Assembly (NCBI GenBank): GCA_963735175.1
Contig: CAVTJX010000016.1
Location: 248,001 to 312,000, forward strand
DNA: 64,000 nucleotides
Direction of reading: 5' to 3'
From: CAVTJX01 sp963735175
GTDB taxonomy: Bacteria > Electryoneota > RPQS01
Part shown: positions 19,346-28,080 of the stretch, in pieces
Layout of the letters: every line of letters starts with the position of its first letter
Position numbering within the stretch: the first letter of the stretch is position 1
Program-made: the position numbers and the translations under genes
The notes under the pieces: model-generated
Told to the model about the DNA's origin: nothing
The model's input: the letters and a program-made list of their open reading frames with translations, nothing else
Databases searched by the model: none

Positions 19346-20546
19346 ATGGAGTCGCTCCGGTTTTCATTCGCGGAAGAAATCGTCGGCAGCGCAAAAATGA
19401 AGGTGGTGGGTGTGGGCGGCGCGGGCGGCAACGCCCTGAACTGCATGATCGAAGCCGGACTGGCCTGTGTGGATTTCATCGCCGTCAACACCGACGCCCA
19501 GGCCCTGCAGCAAAACGGCGCGTCCAAGCGAATTCAGATCGGCCGGGAAACGACGCGCGGGCTGGGCGCGGGCGCCAATCCCGAAATCGGCCGCCAGGCC
19601 GTGGAAGAAAACCGCGAAGAAATCCGCGCGGCCCTCGAGGGCGCGGACATGGTCTTCATCACCGCCGGCATGGGCGGCGGCACGGGCACGGGCGCGGCGC
19701 CGGTGGTGGCCGAAATCGCCAAGGAAGTCGGCGCGCTGACCGTCGGCATCGTCACCAAGCCGTTCGCCTTCGAAGGCAAGAAGCGGCTAGCGTCCGCCGA
19801 GCGCGGCCTGGGCGACCTCAAGCAGCACGTCGACACGCTGATCGTCATTCCCAACCAGCGGCTGATTTCCATCGTCGAACGCGACACCACGCTCATGGAC
19901 GCCTTCAAAATGGCGGACAACGTGCTGCTTGCACGCGACGAAGGGGATCAGCGATCTGATCGCGGTGCCGGGGATCGTCAACGTGGACTTCGCCGACGTG
20001 CGCACGGTGATGGCGATGCGCGGCGACGCGCTGATGGGCGTGGGCGTGGGCCGCGGCGACCACCGCGCGGTGGAAGCGGCGCAGCAGGCGATCTCCTCCC
20101 CACTGCTGGAAGAAGTTTCGATTCGCGGCGCGCGCGCGATTCTCATCAATATCACCGGCGGCAGCGACCTCGCGCTGCACGATGTTTCCGAAGCGACACA
20201 GGCGATTTACGAAGCGGCCGGCGAAGACGCGGAAGTGATCTTCGGCGCGGTGACCGATCCCACCGCCACCGGCGAACTGCGCGTGACCGTCATCGCCACC
20301 GGCTTTAACCAGGCGGAAGCCAAGGTCACCACGCCGCGCGCCGCGAGCGGCAACGGCAAATCCTACGAACCGCTACGGCAGGCGCCCTCCGACGTGCGCG
20401 CCTTTGAACCCAAGGTGATTCGGCTGCAGGAACCCTCCAGCGTGCAGCCGCTGATGCGGGAGAGCGGCAACGGCAGATTGGAACCGGTCGTGGTCGGCGA
20501 GGACGCCTTCGAAGTCCCCACGTTTTTAAGAAGGCAAATGGACTGA
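19346..20546 (+). CDS. ftsZ: Cell division protein FtsZ (frameshifted)
   Basis: FtsZ is the tubulin-like GTPase that forms the division ring. Start ATG 19346 has a good ribosome site, GAGGAG, nine bases upstream. Motifs: GVGGAGGNALNCM, NTDAQAL, the tubulin signature GGGTGTGAAPVVAE and NQRLISIVER. At about 19926-19931 one extra T shifts the frame; without it the text is DNVLLHATKGISDLI, followed by FADVRTVM and GITGG-type T7 residues to the end. The C-terminal peptide VPTFLRRQMD is the usual FtsA/ZipA-binding tail. This ends the dcw cluster. Confidence 0.96.
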
Positions 20547-20640
20547 CGCGAACATGACGTTCGATCCGTTGCGCTGACGCCGATGATTACCGCCGCTGCG
20601 CTGGCTGGATCTTGCCCCGCAAATACGCCTTATGGGCACC

Positions 20641-20704
20641 TAGGCAACGGGCTCTGCCCCGTTGCTCTTGTGGAGAATGCGGCGGGACAGAGCCCGCCGC
20701 CCAG
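20641..20704 (-). repeat. Dual-hairpin repeat, family B, copy 1
   Basis: Two adjacent hairpins: GCAACGGG/CCCGTTGC with a CTCTGC loop (20644-20665) and GCGGCGGG/CCCGCCGC with an ACAGAG loop (20679-20700), ending in CCCAGG. Compared with the copies at 30061 and 43831 the order of the two hairpins is reversed, so this copy is in the opposite orientation. It lies about 95 bases after the ftsZ stop. Confidence 0.8.
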
Positions 20705-20772
20705 GAGAAAATTTACAGGATGTGACCCGATAGTTCGAAGCGAGCCAGCATGAGAACGTCGGTCATCAAGGG

Positions 20773-20801
20773 CGCCCCGGTATCCGTGTACCGGGGCGTT
20801 T
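20773..20801 (+). terminator. Terminator after ftsZ / dcw cluster
   Basis: A perfect ten-pair stem, CGCCCCGGTA with TACCGGGGCG, around a six-base loop, followed by TTT. It lies about 230 bases after ftsZ and is the first strong terminator in the plus direction after mraZ. Confidence 0.8.
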
Positions 20802-20868
20802 CCGCATCAGAAAATTCGAAATCCGAAATTCGAAACTCGAGTCAGAGACGGAATTTTGAATCCGCCGT

Positions 20869-20888
20869 GGTGACTCTCCAGAGTCACC
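20869..20888. repeat. GGTGACTCT palindrome, copy 1
   Basis: Nine-base arms GGTGACTCT and AGAGTCACC separated by CC. The same core occurs at 23677-23706 on the far side of the two-gene accessory region, with longer arms. Confidence 0.7.
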
Positions 20889-20917
20889 CGTCCGCCTGCG
20901 CTGCGCGTCGCATTCCC

Positions 20918-21757
20918 TCACGCCGCCTGCTCCTGCTCGCCGGGCGACGCGGGCGCGGCATCCGCCGGTGTTCCGCCATCGACGATTCCCAGGCGCGCGG
21001 CCTCATCGGGATGCTCGGCCAGCCATTTCTGTTCGAATTCGCGGCGCAGCGCGGACATCATGGTGCCACGATAGCGAATGTGGCCCTTGCCAGTGAGCCG
21101 CGACCGCAGGTGCTCCGCATATTCGTGGATCGGATAATCCGGCGGAAACTGTACGGCTGGATCCGGCACCCACGGCGGCAGCAGATCTTCGTCCGTGACG
21201 ACGCGCGGAACGCTCGACGGCTTCGCGGCACTCTTTTTCGTTCGGGCCGTTGTGTTCGATTGCGTTTTCGATTCCAAATCAAATCCAGAATCGATTACTT
21301 CTTTTTCTTGTGTTAGATAATCTACTTTATTAGATTGGTGGCAAGACGGTGGACATGCCTCATCACTTAGCGCATCATCCGCGGGTGGCAATGGCAGCGG
21401 GGATTGCGAGTCAAGTGCCGGTGGTTTCAGCAGCACCGTGCGTCCTGTGGAGAGCATGAGCACCATGACCGGACCCTGGCAAGTGACGGTCAACAGGCCT
21501 TGCACCGAAAGCTCGCGGAGATACGAACGCACGGTGCGGCGGTCCCACCGCCACCGTTCGGCCAGCCCCTGCAGCGTGGCAATCTGTTCGCCGGGTTGAA
21601 GATCGACCTGCTGACGGCCCACAAACAGACGGGTGATGCGAAACGCGCAATTCGATTTCAGATCGAGGTAGGCTTCGGCTTCCGAATAGCGCCGGGCGCG
21701 CTGCCAGAGTGGCAGCTCAAAGAAGTCGGCGGGTAAGATATGGTATCTGTTTGACAT
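20918..21757 (-). CDS. Helix-turn-helix DNA-binding protein, replication-initiator-like
   Basis: A 279-residue protein with an N-terminal winged-helix segment: LQPGEQIATLQGLAERWRWD followed by RRTVRSYLRELSVQGLLTV. This resembles the DNA-binding domain of phage and plasmid replication-initiator or DnaD-like proteins and of some transcription factors. The middle is a low-complexity linker with KKSAAKPS, and the C-terminal part (about 195-265) may be a second small domain (PDYPIHEYAEHLRSRLTGKG). No catalytic motif is seen. A 16-base perfect dyad lies directly before its start codon. Its exact role is unknown; phage or plasmid ancestry is an inference. Confidence 0.6.
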   Translation of the reverse strand: MSNRYHILPADFFELPLWQRARRYSEAEAYLDLKSNCAFRITRLFVGRQQVDLQPGEQIATLQGLAERWRWDRRTVRSYLRELSVQGLLTVTCQGPVMVLMLSTGRTVLLKPPALDSQSPLPLPPADDALSDEACPPSCHQSNKVDYLTQEKEVIDSGFDLESKTQSNTTARTKKSAAKPSSVPRVVTDEDLLPPWVPDPAVQFPPDYPIHEYAEHLRSRLTGKGHIRYRGTMMSALRREFEQKWLAEHPDEAARLGIVDGGTPADAAPASPGEQEQAA

Positions 21758-21772
21758 ATAAGGTGCCTTATA
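21757..21772. promoter_or_regulatory. Operator-like perfect dyad at the start of the HTH gene
   Basis: TATAAGGTGCCTTATA is a dyad of seven-base arms around TG, abutting the ATG at 21757. A symmetrical site at the translation start of a DNA-binding protein suggests autoregulation, but binding is inferred, not shown. Confidence 0.5.
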
Positions 21773-22011
21773 AATAACAGTAAATTGGCATTACGTTACT
21801 AATATACGGCATATGTGAGTCATTGTCAAGAGATATTTGCACTCTTGTTCATATCTTTGAGAACGGGAGACTTGCGTCAAAATATATCAACTATATTCTA
21901 AGTTCCTTCATATTTAAGGTAAATCATAAAATTATGTTGGGTGAATCTTGCGTCTCGTCTGAACCTGCATTACCTTTTGTGAAAACCTTCCTTATAATGA
22001 GGTTTCCGAAC

Positions 22012-23577
22012 ATGAGGCATGTGTGGAAAGTGTCAGTTGTAATTTTCTGTCTATTGGCAGTTTGTGGAGGGGCGTGGTCGCAGGATGATTCCGAGATTCT
22101 AAATATCGGGACGCAATCACTCGCCGTCGCAATTCGCGGCCACTATGCGTACATAGGTGGATGCGATAGTACCCTGGCAGTTGTTGATATCAGCGATCCG
22201 GCCGTCCCAGTGCTGGTCGGACGCTTTGCCACTCCCGGTGATGCGGAAGGAATTGCCTTTAGCGGCAATTATGCTTACGTAGCGGATTACACTTACGGTT
22301 TGCGTGTATTCAACATCAGCAATCCCTACGTGCCGACACAGGTCGGTGTTTTCGATACGCCGGGATATGCTCACGGAGTGACCGTTGTTGGAAATTTGGC
22401 CTATATTGCCGATTGGCATGGCGGCGTGCGCGTGGTTAATGTCAGTAATCCTTCACTTCCTGCGAACGTAAGTTACTATGACACTCCCGATCGTTCTCGC
22501 AGCCTTGTCATCAGCGGTAACTATGCTTATGTGGCCGATGGCAATAGCGGAATGCGGATCCTCAATATCAGCAATCCGTCATCGCTTACTGAAGTTGGCT
22601 CCATTAACAGTCCGGAAACCACAATGGATGTGGTTGTTAACGGTAGCTATGCTTATCTGGCAACTCGATTCAGCGGTTTGCGAATCATCAACATCGCCAA
22701 TCCGGCTGCTCCGACACTGGTGGGTTTTTATGACACACCTGGTGATGCTGTAGATGTTGTTCTCAGCGGAGAATATGCATATGTGGCGGATGGTCCCGGT
22801 GGTTTAAGGATCATTAATGTCAGCAATCCGACCTCGCCAACACAAATTGGTTACATTGCGATTCCCGGTCTTGCTTATGGTGTGGCTGTCAATGGCAGTT
22901 TTGCCTATGTGGTATATTCTGCCACTAACCGTGGACTGCGCATCATTAATATCAGCAATCCAGCTTCTCTTAGTGTGGTTGGATTCTTGGAAACAGGATT
23001 GTGCGATGCACTTCTGCCGGTAGAACTCATCGCCTTTACCGCCACACCCGGCAACAGCCGCGTGACGCTGAACTGGCGCACAGGCTCAGAGCAGGACAAC
23101 GCGCGGTTTGAGATTGCGCGGGACGGGGAAGTTGTGGCGATCAAGGAAAGCCAGGGAAACAGCGCTAGCGAGCAGCAGTATGCGTGGACGGATGACGAAG
23201 TGATGAATGGCCGTGTTTACCGCTACACGCTGACGAGCATTTCAACGACAGGCGAGCGCGAGGAATTGCAGAGCGTCGAGGCCATACCTGCCGCGGATGC
23301 GGCATCACTGGTCACAGAATACGCGCTGCATGGTGCCTATCCCAATCCGTTCAATCCTACGACGACGATTGGCTATGATCTCGCGCAGGCGGGGCAGGTG
23401 ACGCTGGCGGTGTACAATCTCATGGGCCAGCATGTCGCGACGCTCGTCAATGGCACGGAGACGGGGGGGCGGCACAGCGTGGCTTTTGACGCGACGGGAT
23501 TGCCCAGCGGGATGTATGTGTACCGCCTTGAGGCGAATGGGTTTTCCGCGATGCAGAAGATGGTACTCTTGAAATAA
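22012..23577 (+). CDS. Secreted LVIVD-repeat beta-propeller with C-terminal sorting-type domain
   Basis: The ATG at 22012 has GAGG nine bases upstream and gives a signal peptide (VSVVIFCLLAVCGGAWSQ). Seven LVIVD repeats of about 42 residues follow, each with the pattern GNYAYVAD..GLRIINISNP..P..VG. They should form one propeller. A fibronectin-like domain begins at LPVELIAFTATPGNSRVTLN, and the last 80 residues hold a FlgD/Por-secretion-type tail with AYPNPFNPTTTIGYDL and LPSGMYVYRLEANG. Such tails direct or anchor extracellular proteins in FCB bacteria. Base composition upstream is more AT-rich than in neighbours. The ligand is unknown. Confidence 0.85.
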   Translation: MRHVWKVSVVIFCLLAVCGGAWSQDDSEILNIGTQSLAVAIRGHYAYIGGCDSTLAVVDISDPAVPVLVGRFATPGDAEGIAFSGNYAYVADYTYGLRVFNISNPYVPTQVGVFDTPGYAHGVTVVGNLAYIADWHGGVRVVNVSNPSLPANVSYYDTPDRSRSLVISGNYAYVADGNSGMRILNISNPSSLTEVGSINSPETTMDVVVNGSYAYLATRFSGLRIINIANPAAPTLVGFYDTPGDAVDVVLSGEYAYVADGPGGLRIINVSNPTSPTQIGYIAIPGLAYGVAVNGSFAYVVYSATNRGLRIINISNPASLSVVGFLETGLCDALLPVELIAFTATPGNSRVTLNWRTGSEQDNARFEIARDGEVVAIKESQGNSASEQQYAWTDDEVMNGRVYRYTLTSISTTGEREELQSVEAIPAADAASLVTEYALHGAYPNPFNPTTTIGYDLAQAGQVTLAVYNLMGQHVATLVNGTETGGRHSVAFDATGLPSGMYVYRLEANGFSAMQKMVLLK

Positions 23578-23597
23578 ATGCCTTGGTGACGCAAAGA

Positions 23598-23618
23598 GGG
23601 CGGGTCTTAGACCCGCCC
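23598..23618. repeat. GGGCGGGTCT palindrome, copy 1
   Basis: Perfect ten-base arms GGGCGGGTCT and AGACCCGCCC around one central base, followed by CCTACAG. An almost identical element is at 28815-28835. It lies 20 bases after the LVIVD gene. Confidence 0.75.
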
Positions 23619-23632
23619 CTACAGGAAATAAT

Positions 23633-23664
23633 AAAACCCGGCAGCGCTTTTGCTACCGGGTTTT
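23633..23664 (+). terminator. Terminator of the LVIVD gene
   Basis: AAAACCCGGCAGC pairs with GCTACCGGGTTTT (one mismatch) around a six-base loop. The A and T runs at both ends make it usable from either direction. It lies between the convergent LVIVD and UshA-like genes. Confidence 0.85.
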
Positions 23665-23676
23665 CTATTGATGTTC

Positions 23677-23706
23677 GCGGTGGTGACTCTGGAGAGTCAC
23701 CACCGC
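23677..23706. repeat. GGTGACTCT palindrome, copy 2 (extended)
   Basis: Perfect 14-base arms GCGGTGGTGACTCT and AGAGTCACCACCGC around GG; ATGTTC and GGAACAT extend the symmetry outward with one bulge. The core is the same as at 20869-20888. It ends ten bases before the stop of the next, convergent gene. Confidence 0.75.
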
Positions 23707-23716
23707 GGAACATGTC

Positions 23717-24715
23717 TTATCGCCCGTTCACAGTGCCGAGGTTGGTGGGGGTGCTGGCCGTGCTGATGATGGTATTCCGCTCGGCGGGATTGTCGATGAA
23801 ATTGGGGATGAACTTGCGCACCACCGCGAGCATGGCTTCGTCCGACGGCGCATCGTGTTCGATTCCCACCTGCGTGGGATGGAAGGTTTTGATGTTGGCG
23901 TCGGGTCCGAAGACCATGTCCATCCGTCCCAGCATCCGCCCGTCGCGATGCCCGCGCACCACGCGCGTGCTGTCAATCAGCCACGGCGTCGCTTCGTTGG
24001 GCCGGAAGCTGCGGCCGCCGATCAACAGATGGATACCCGGCACCTGGTGCGCAATCAGCGAATCCATCCCGTCGCCGCACGTCGAGAGGACCACGATCAG
24101 ATCGACCTTGTCCTTCAGCGAAACCACAGCCTCGCGCACCGTGGATAGCGGATCGAGAATCGTCACGCCGGCAGGCAGCCACGCGCTGTCGGTCCGCATT
24201 ACGTCGCGCGTGCCGCAAATTCCTACGACGCCGACCCGCGCTTCCTTCACCTTCTTAACCACGTACGGCGCGGCCAGCGCGTCGCCCTTGAAACGCAGAT
24301 TCGCTGAGACGAACTCGAATTTGGCGTCCTTCTTCGCGTTCCGGAAGGCATCGACGCCAAACGCCAGCTCGCGCTCGGAGATGTTGGCAATGCCGGTTTG
24401 CAGTTGGTTGTAGGCGGCCACGGTCACGAGTCCGCGGGAACTGTCGGCTTGCGAGGTTCCCGTCAGGAAGTTGCCCGCGTCGCAATAGAGCACCGTGGGA
24501 TCTTCCGCCCGCGCCTTGGCCAGCACGGTACTGCGCCGGGCAATGCCGCCGCCGGTCTGCTTACAGCCGCAACCCTCCAGCTTGCCGCGCACATCGCTGG
24601 AATACACCACTGACACGACCGTCCCATCCGGAATGGAGGTGGAACGGCAGCCTATGAACAACACTCCCAGAACAGCCACGGCCATGACGAAAGTAGTTTT
24701 ATTCCAGCAGTCCAT
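23717..24715 (-). CDS. UshA-like metallophosphoesterase lipoprotein
   Basis: A 332-residue exported protein with a lipobox (GVLFIGCRS). The mature part resembles the metallophosphoesterase domain of 5-prime-nucleotidases: YSSDVRGKLEGCGCKQTGGGIARRSTVLAKAR at the start, LYCDAGNFLTG, FVSANLRFKGD, and GVVGICGTRD, with VLSTCGDGMDSLIA and LLIGGRS later. The usual first metal motif (HxNDxHG) is replaced by SSDVRGKLEGCGC, where cysteines stand in a conserved place. Some UshA-like families have such CxC forms. Substrate unknown; the catalytic metal site may be altered. Confidence 0.7.
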   Translation of the reverse strand: MDCWNKTTFVMAVAVLGVLFIGCRSTSIPDGTVVSVVYSSDVRGKLEGCGCKQTGGGIARRSTVLAKARAEDPTVLYCDAGNFLTGTSQADSSRGLVTVAAYNQLQTGIANISERELAFGVDAFRNAKKDAKFEFVSANLRFKGDALAAPYVVKKVKEARVGVVGICGTRDVMRTDSAWLPAGVTILDPLSTVREAVVSLKDKVDLIVVLSTCGDGMDSLIAHQVPGIHLLIGGRSFRPNEATPWLIDSTRVVRGHRDGRMLGRMDMVFGPDANIKTFHPTQVGIEHDAPSDEAMLAVVRKFIPNFIDNPAERNTIISTASTPTNLGTVNGR

Positions 24716-24831
24716 CCCGTGCCTCGGTGTTGAAGAGAGTTTTCCAGTAAATTCGCTATTTCTAAAACGCCTGCAATCCTTTCCAGTTCCCCAGCGCTCG
24801 GGCGGGCAGGCTGGGGGCTAACGCCACCCTC

Positions 24832-24968
24832 GCCGCGCGGGGTCTACCGTCGGCGCGACCAATGGCGTGGCAAGGACAGGATCCCGCCGCATTCGGGGAC
24901 TGATCATGACGGCGGGGTCCTGGTCTTGCTTGTGCGTGTGTCCTCACCCCCGGTAGACCCCGCGCGGC
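24832..24968. repeat. Head-to-head pair of REP-like units without transposase
   Basis: The unit at 24832-24889 starts with GCCGCGCGGGGTCTACC and ends with AGGATCCCGCCG. The unit at 24910-24968 is its inverted partner (CGGCGGGGTCCT to GGTAGACCCCGCGCGGC), with only 20 bases between them. The layout equals that of 924-1602 with the RAYT gene removed, i.e. a BIME-like pair. It fills most of the gap between the UshA-like gene and pyrC. Confidence 0.8.
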
Positions 24969-24985
24969 GGAGAGCAGACACGGAA

Positions 24986-26286
24986 TCACGCGTCTTTGAT
25001 CACCGCAAAGCCGCGATTTACAATGCCGCGCGCGCGGCCCGTCAGCGGCCAGCCCTTGAACGGGGTGTTGCGGGACTTGGAGCGGAAGGCCGCCGGATCT
25101 ACCGTCCAGGACGCCTGCGGGTCGATGATCGTCAGATTGGCCGTTTCGCCCACGGCGATCTTCGGCAGCGGTTGGGAGAGGATCTCGCGCGGGCCGTAGA
25201 CCGTCCGCTCGAGCAGAGCCGGCAGATCCAGCACCTTGGGCACCAGATGCGTCAGCGCGAGCCCGAGGGCCGTTTCCAGTCCCACCACGCCCATCGGCGC
25301 GAGGTCGAACTCCTGCATCTTGGTCTCCCACGAATGCGGCGCGTGGTCCGTGCAATAGGCGTCCAGCGTGCCGTCGGCGAGGCCCGCGAGGCAGGCCTGG
25401 CGGTCGGCCTCAGTGCGCAGCGGCGGGCTCATTTTGAAATCGGTGTCGAAATCCTTGCAGTCGGCATCGGTCAAGAGCAGGTGATGCGGGCAGACCTCCG
25501 CCGTCACGGGCAGCTTGCGCGTTTTGGCCCAGCGCACCCAGTTCACAGCTTCCGCCGTCGAAACGTGGCAGATGTGCACCGCCGCACCCGTGTATTCGGC
25601 CATGAGAATGCAGCGCATCACGTCGATGGCTTCGCTGACACTGGGAATCCCCGGCAGCCCGAGGCGCGTCGACCATTCGCTTTCGTTCATCACGCCGCCG
25701 GCGGAGAGATAGGGATCTTCGGCATGCTGAAAGACGCACGCGCCCAGCATGTGGGCGTACTCCATGGCGTGGCGCAGCACGGCGGTGTTCTCGATGGGCG
25801 GCCGTCGTCGCTGAAGGCGCGCACGCCCAGTTCGACGAGTTCCGACATTTCGACCAGTTCCTTGCCGCCCCGACCGCGCGTGGCGGCGGCGACGACGTGG
25901 ACATCGACGGGCGAGCGCGAGGCGCGCTCCATCACCCACTGCACGCGGCCCATGTCGTCCAGCGGCGGTTCGGTGTTGGGCATGCAGGCGACGGCGGTGA
26001 AGCCGCCGTTCATCGCCGCCTGGCAGCCGCTTTCGATGGTCTCGGCGACTTCGCGGCCCGGCTCGCGCAGATGCACGTGCAGATCGAGCCAGCCGGGCGT
26101 GATGATGTGGCCGCGCAGGTCAAGCACGTCGGCGTCTGCGGACGCGGACGCGGCGAATTTGCCGTCGCGAATGTAAAGATCCTGCGCCTGGTCGAGGCCG
26201 TGGCGCGGATCGAGCACGCGCGCCCCGGCCAACAGGAGGTCCTTGGCGGGTGTGGGCGCGGCGATATTGGAATAGGATTTTTTCAT
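24986..26286 (-). CDS. pyrC: Dihydroorotase, type I (frameshifted)
   Basis: Dihydroorotase closes the pyrimidine ring in de novo UMP synthesis. The N-terminal part has the zinc motif DLHVHLREPG and the substrate segment MPNTEPPLDD; the C-terminal part has HICHVSTAEAV, EVCPHHLLLTD, and DAYCTDHAPHSWETK. They lie in two frames that meet near 25796-25802. Restoring one C gives AFSDDGRPIENTAVLRHA, as in other enzymes. The start ATG overlaps the pyrB stop (ATGA), third gene of a pyrRBC operon. Confidence 0.93.
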
Positions 26287-27244
26287 GGGATCAGACTCGG
26301 GTTTCTGGCGGTCTGGGGCTGGGTGCCGCCGGCCAGCAGATAAAGGACGGCCATGCGCACGGCGACGCCGTTGGTGACCTGCTGCAGGATGACGGAATGG
26401 TCGCTGTCGGCGACGTCGCTGGTGATTTCCACGCCGCGGTTCATGGGGCCGGGATGGAGAATCGTCAGCGGCGCGCGACGCCTTGTCGAGCCGTTCGCGC
26501 GTCAGGCCGAAATACTTCTGATATTCGCGCAGCGAGGGGAAGAGACCAGCTCGTCTGCCGTTCGAGCTGGATGCGCAGGATGTTCAGCGCGTCGCAGCGT
26601 TGAATGGCCTCGTCAAGGTTGTGGGTGATGTCGAGGCCGAAGCGTTCCACGCCGCGCGGGATGAGCGTCGCCGGCCCGCAGAGCGTCACGTGCGCGCCCA
26701 TCGTAATCAGGCCGATGATGTTCGAAACCGCGACGCGTGAATGACTGATGTCGCCGACGAGGCAGACTCTTAGTCCTTTCAGCGTGCCGAACTTCTCGCG
26801 CAGCGTCATCATGTCCAGAAGCGCCTGCGTGGGGTGCTCGTGCGCGCCGTCGCCGGCGTTGATGATGATGGAATCGAGGTGCCGCGCCAGGAAATGCGGG
26901 CTGCCCGGCGACTTGTGGCGCATGACCACGACGTCGATCTTCATGGCCTCGATGTTCAGGGCCGTGTCCAGCAGCGTCTCGCCCTTGGAGAGGCTGCTGC
27001 CCGAGGCGCTGAAGTTCAGCGTGTCGGCGCTGAGGCGTTTCTCGGCCAGTTCGAAGCTGATGCGCGTGCGCGTCGAGGCCTCCATGAAGAGATTGACGAC
27101 GGTGACGCCGCGCAGCGTAGGGACCTTCTTCACCGGCCGGTCGAGGATATCCTTCATCCGCGCCGCCGTGTCGAGAATCAGCGTGATATCCTGCTCGCTG
27201 TAGCCTTCGAGGCCGAGCATGTGTTTATGGGGCAGCAGGCTCAT
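26283..27244 (-). CDS. pyrB: Aspartate carbamoyltransferase catalytic subunit (two frameshifts)
   Basis: This enzyme makes carbamoyl-aspartate from carbamoyl phosphate and aspartate. Motifs: the carbamoyl-phosphate site MEASTRTRISFE, the SSLSKGETLLDT loop, NAGDGAHEHPTQALLD and GDISHSRVAVSN. After NILRIQLERQT the frame changes near 26548-26554 (GLFPSLREYQKYFGLTRERL) and again near 26470-26478 (LTILHPGPMNRGVEI), then runs to TGA 26283-26285. Length with shifts repaired is about 320 residues, the normal size. ATGA overlap with pyrR before it and pyrC after it. Confidence 0.93.
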
Positions 27245-27792
27245 GAGGGTTCCACCTCCACCAGTAAGACACCGTCTTCGCCGTCGACTTCGGCCATGCG
27301 CACGCGCACTTCTTCATTGATGCTGGTGGGCACGTTGCGGCCCACGAAGTCGGGCTTGATCGGCAATTCGCGGTGGCCGCGGTCCACCAGCACCGCCAGT
27401 TGCACGCGCCGCGGGCGGCCGATGTCCATGATCGCATCCATCGCGGCGCGCACGGTGCGGCCGGTGTACAAGACGTCGTCCACCAGCACCACGTTCAGGT
27501 CGTAGAGATCGAAGGGAATCTCCGTCACCTGCACCTGCGGCTGCTTGAGGGCGGTGCGGTAATCGTCGCGGTACATGGTGGTGTCGAGGACGCCGACGGG
27601 CAACTGGATGCCTTCGATCTCTTCGATCTTCTTCGCCAGCCGCTGGGCGAGGAAGACGCCGCGCGTCTGCATTCCGACAAAGCCGAGCTGCTCCGTGCCG
27701 CGATTGCGTTCGATGATTTCGTGCGCGAGACGCGTGATCGTGCGGTTGAATCCCGCCGCGTCGACGAGCACCGATTTGATTTTATAGTCCAT
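27241..27792 (-). CDS. pyrR: Bifunctional pyr operon regulator / uracil phosphoribosyltransferase
   Basis: PyrR belongs to the type I phosphoribosyltransferases and in many bacteria binds pyr mRNA in response to UMP. The 183-residue protein has the PRPP loop VVLVDDVLYTGRTVRAAMD and the N-terminal RLAHEIIERN and GMQTRGVFLA segments. It heads the pyrRBC operon. A TATAAT sits only eight bases before the ATG, which would leave almost no leader; therefore no PyrR-binding attenuator is visible upstream. Confidence 0.93.
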   Translation of the reverse strand: MDYKIKSVLVDAAGFNRTITRLAHEIIERNRGTEQLGFVGMQTRGVFLAQRLAKKIEEIEGIQLPVGVLDTTMYRDDYRTALKQPQVQVTEIPFDLYDLNVVLVDDVLYTGRTVRAAMDAIMDIGRPRRVQLAVLVDRGHRELPIKPDFVGRNVPTSINEEVRVRMAEVDGEDGVLLVEVEPS

Positions 27793-27888
27793 AGGGGTAT
27801 ATTATAGGTTTAGGAAAGAGTCGGGATATCCGATCAGCGACGATGATCTCGCCGTGGCAGCCTTCAAGGCCGCCATGACACTGGATCC

Positions 27889-27916
27889 ATCGTGGGCTTG
27901 AAACCCGCGACGGCGG
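27889..27916. repeat. Variable-stem hairpin in constant frame, family E, copy 1
   Basis: ATCG, then a hairpin (GTGGGCTTG...AAACCCGC), then CGACGGCGG. The outer bases match copies at 42734-42761 and 42775-42803, while the stem bases differ. It lies in the 288-base gap between pyrR and the next gene, in which no gene was seen. Confidence 0.55.
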
Positions 27917-28080
27917 AGCTCCGCGCGGCGGATCATGCCCACTATCGGCGAGCGTGCGTTCAGGACAGAGAAAATCCCGCCCCGCACCCGGGGAGGGATT
28001 CTGAAGGAATCGGTTCATGGGACGGCCCTTCCTGTTCTCTCATGGAACGGATTAAAGGGTTAGATGAAATGGGGTAGAAA

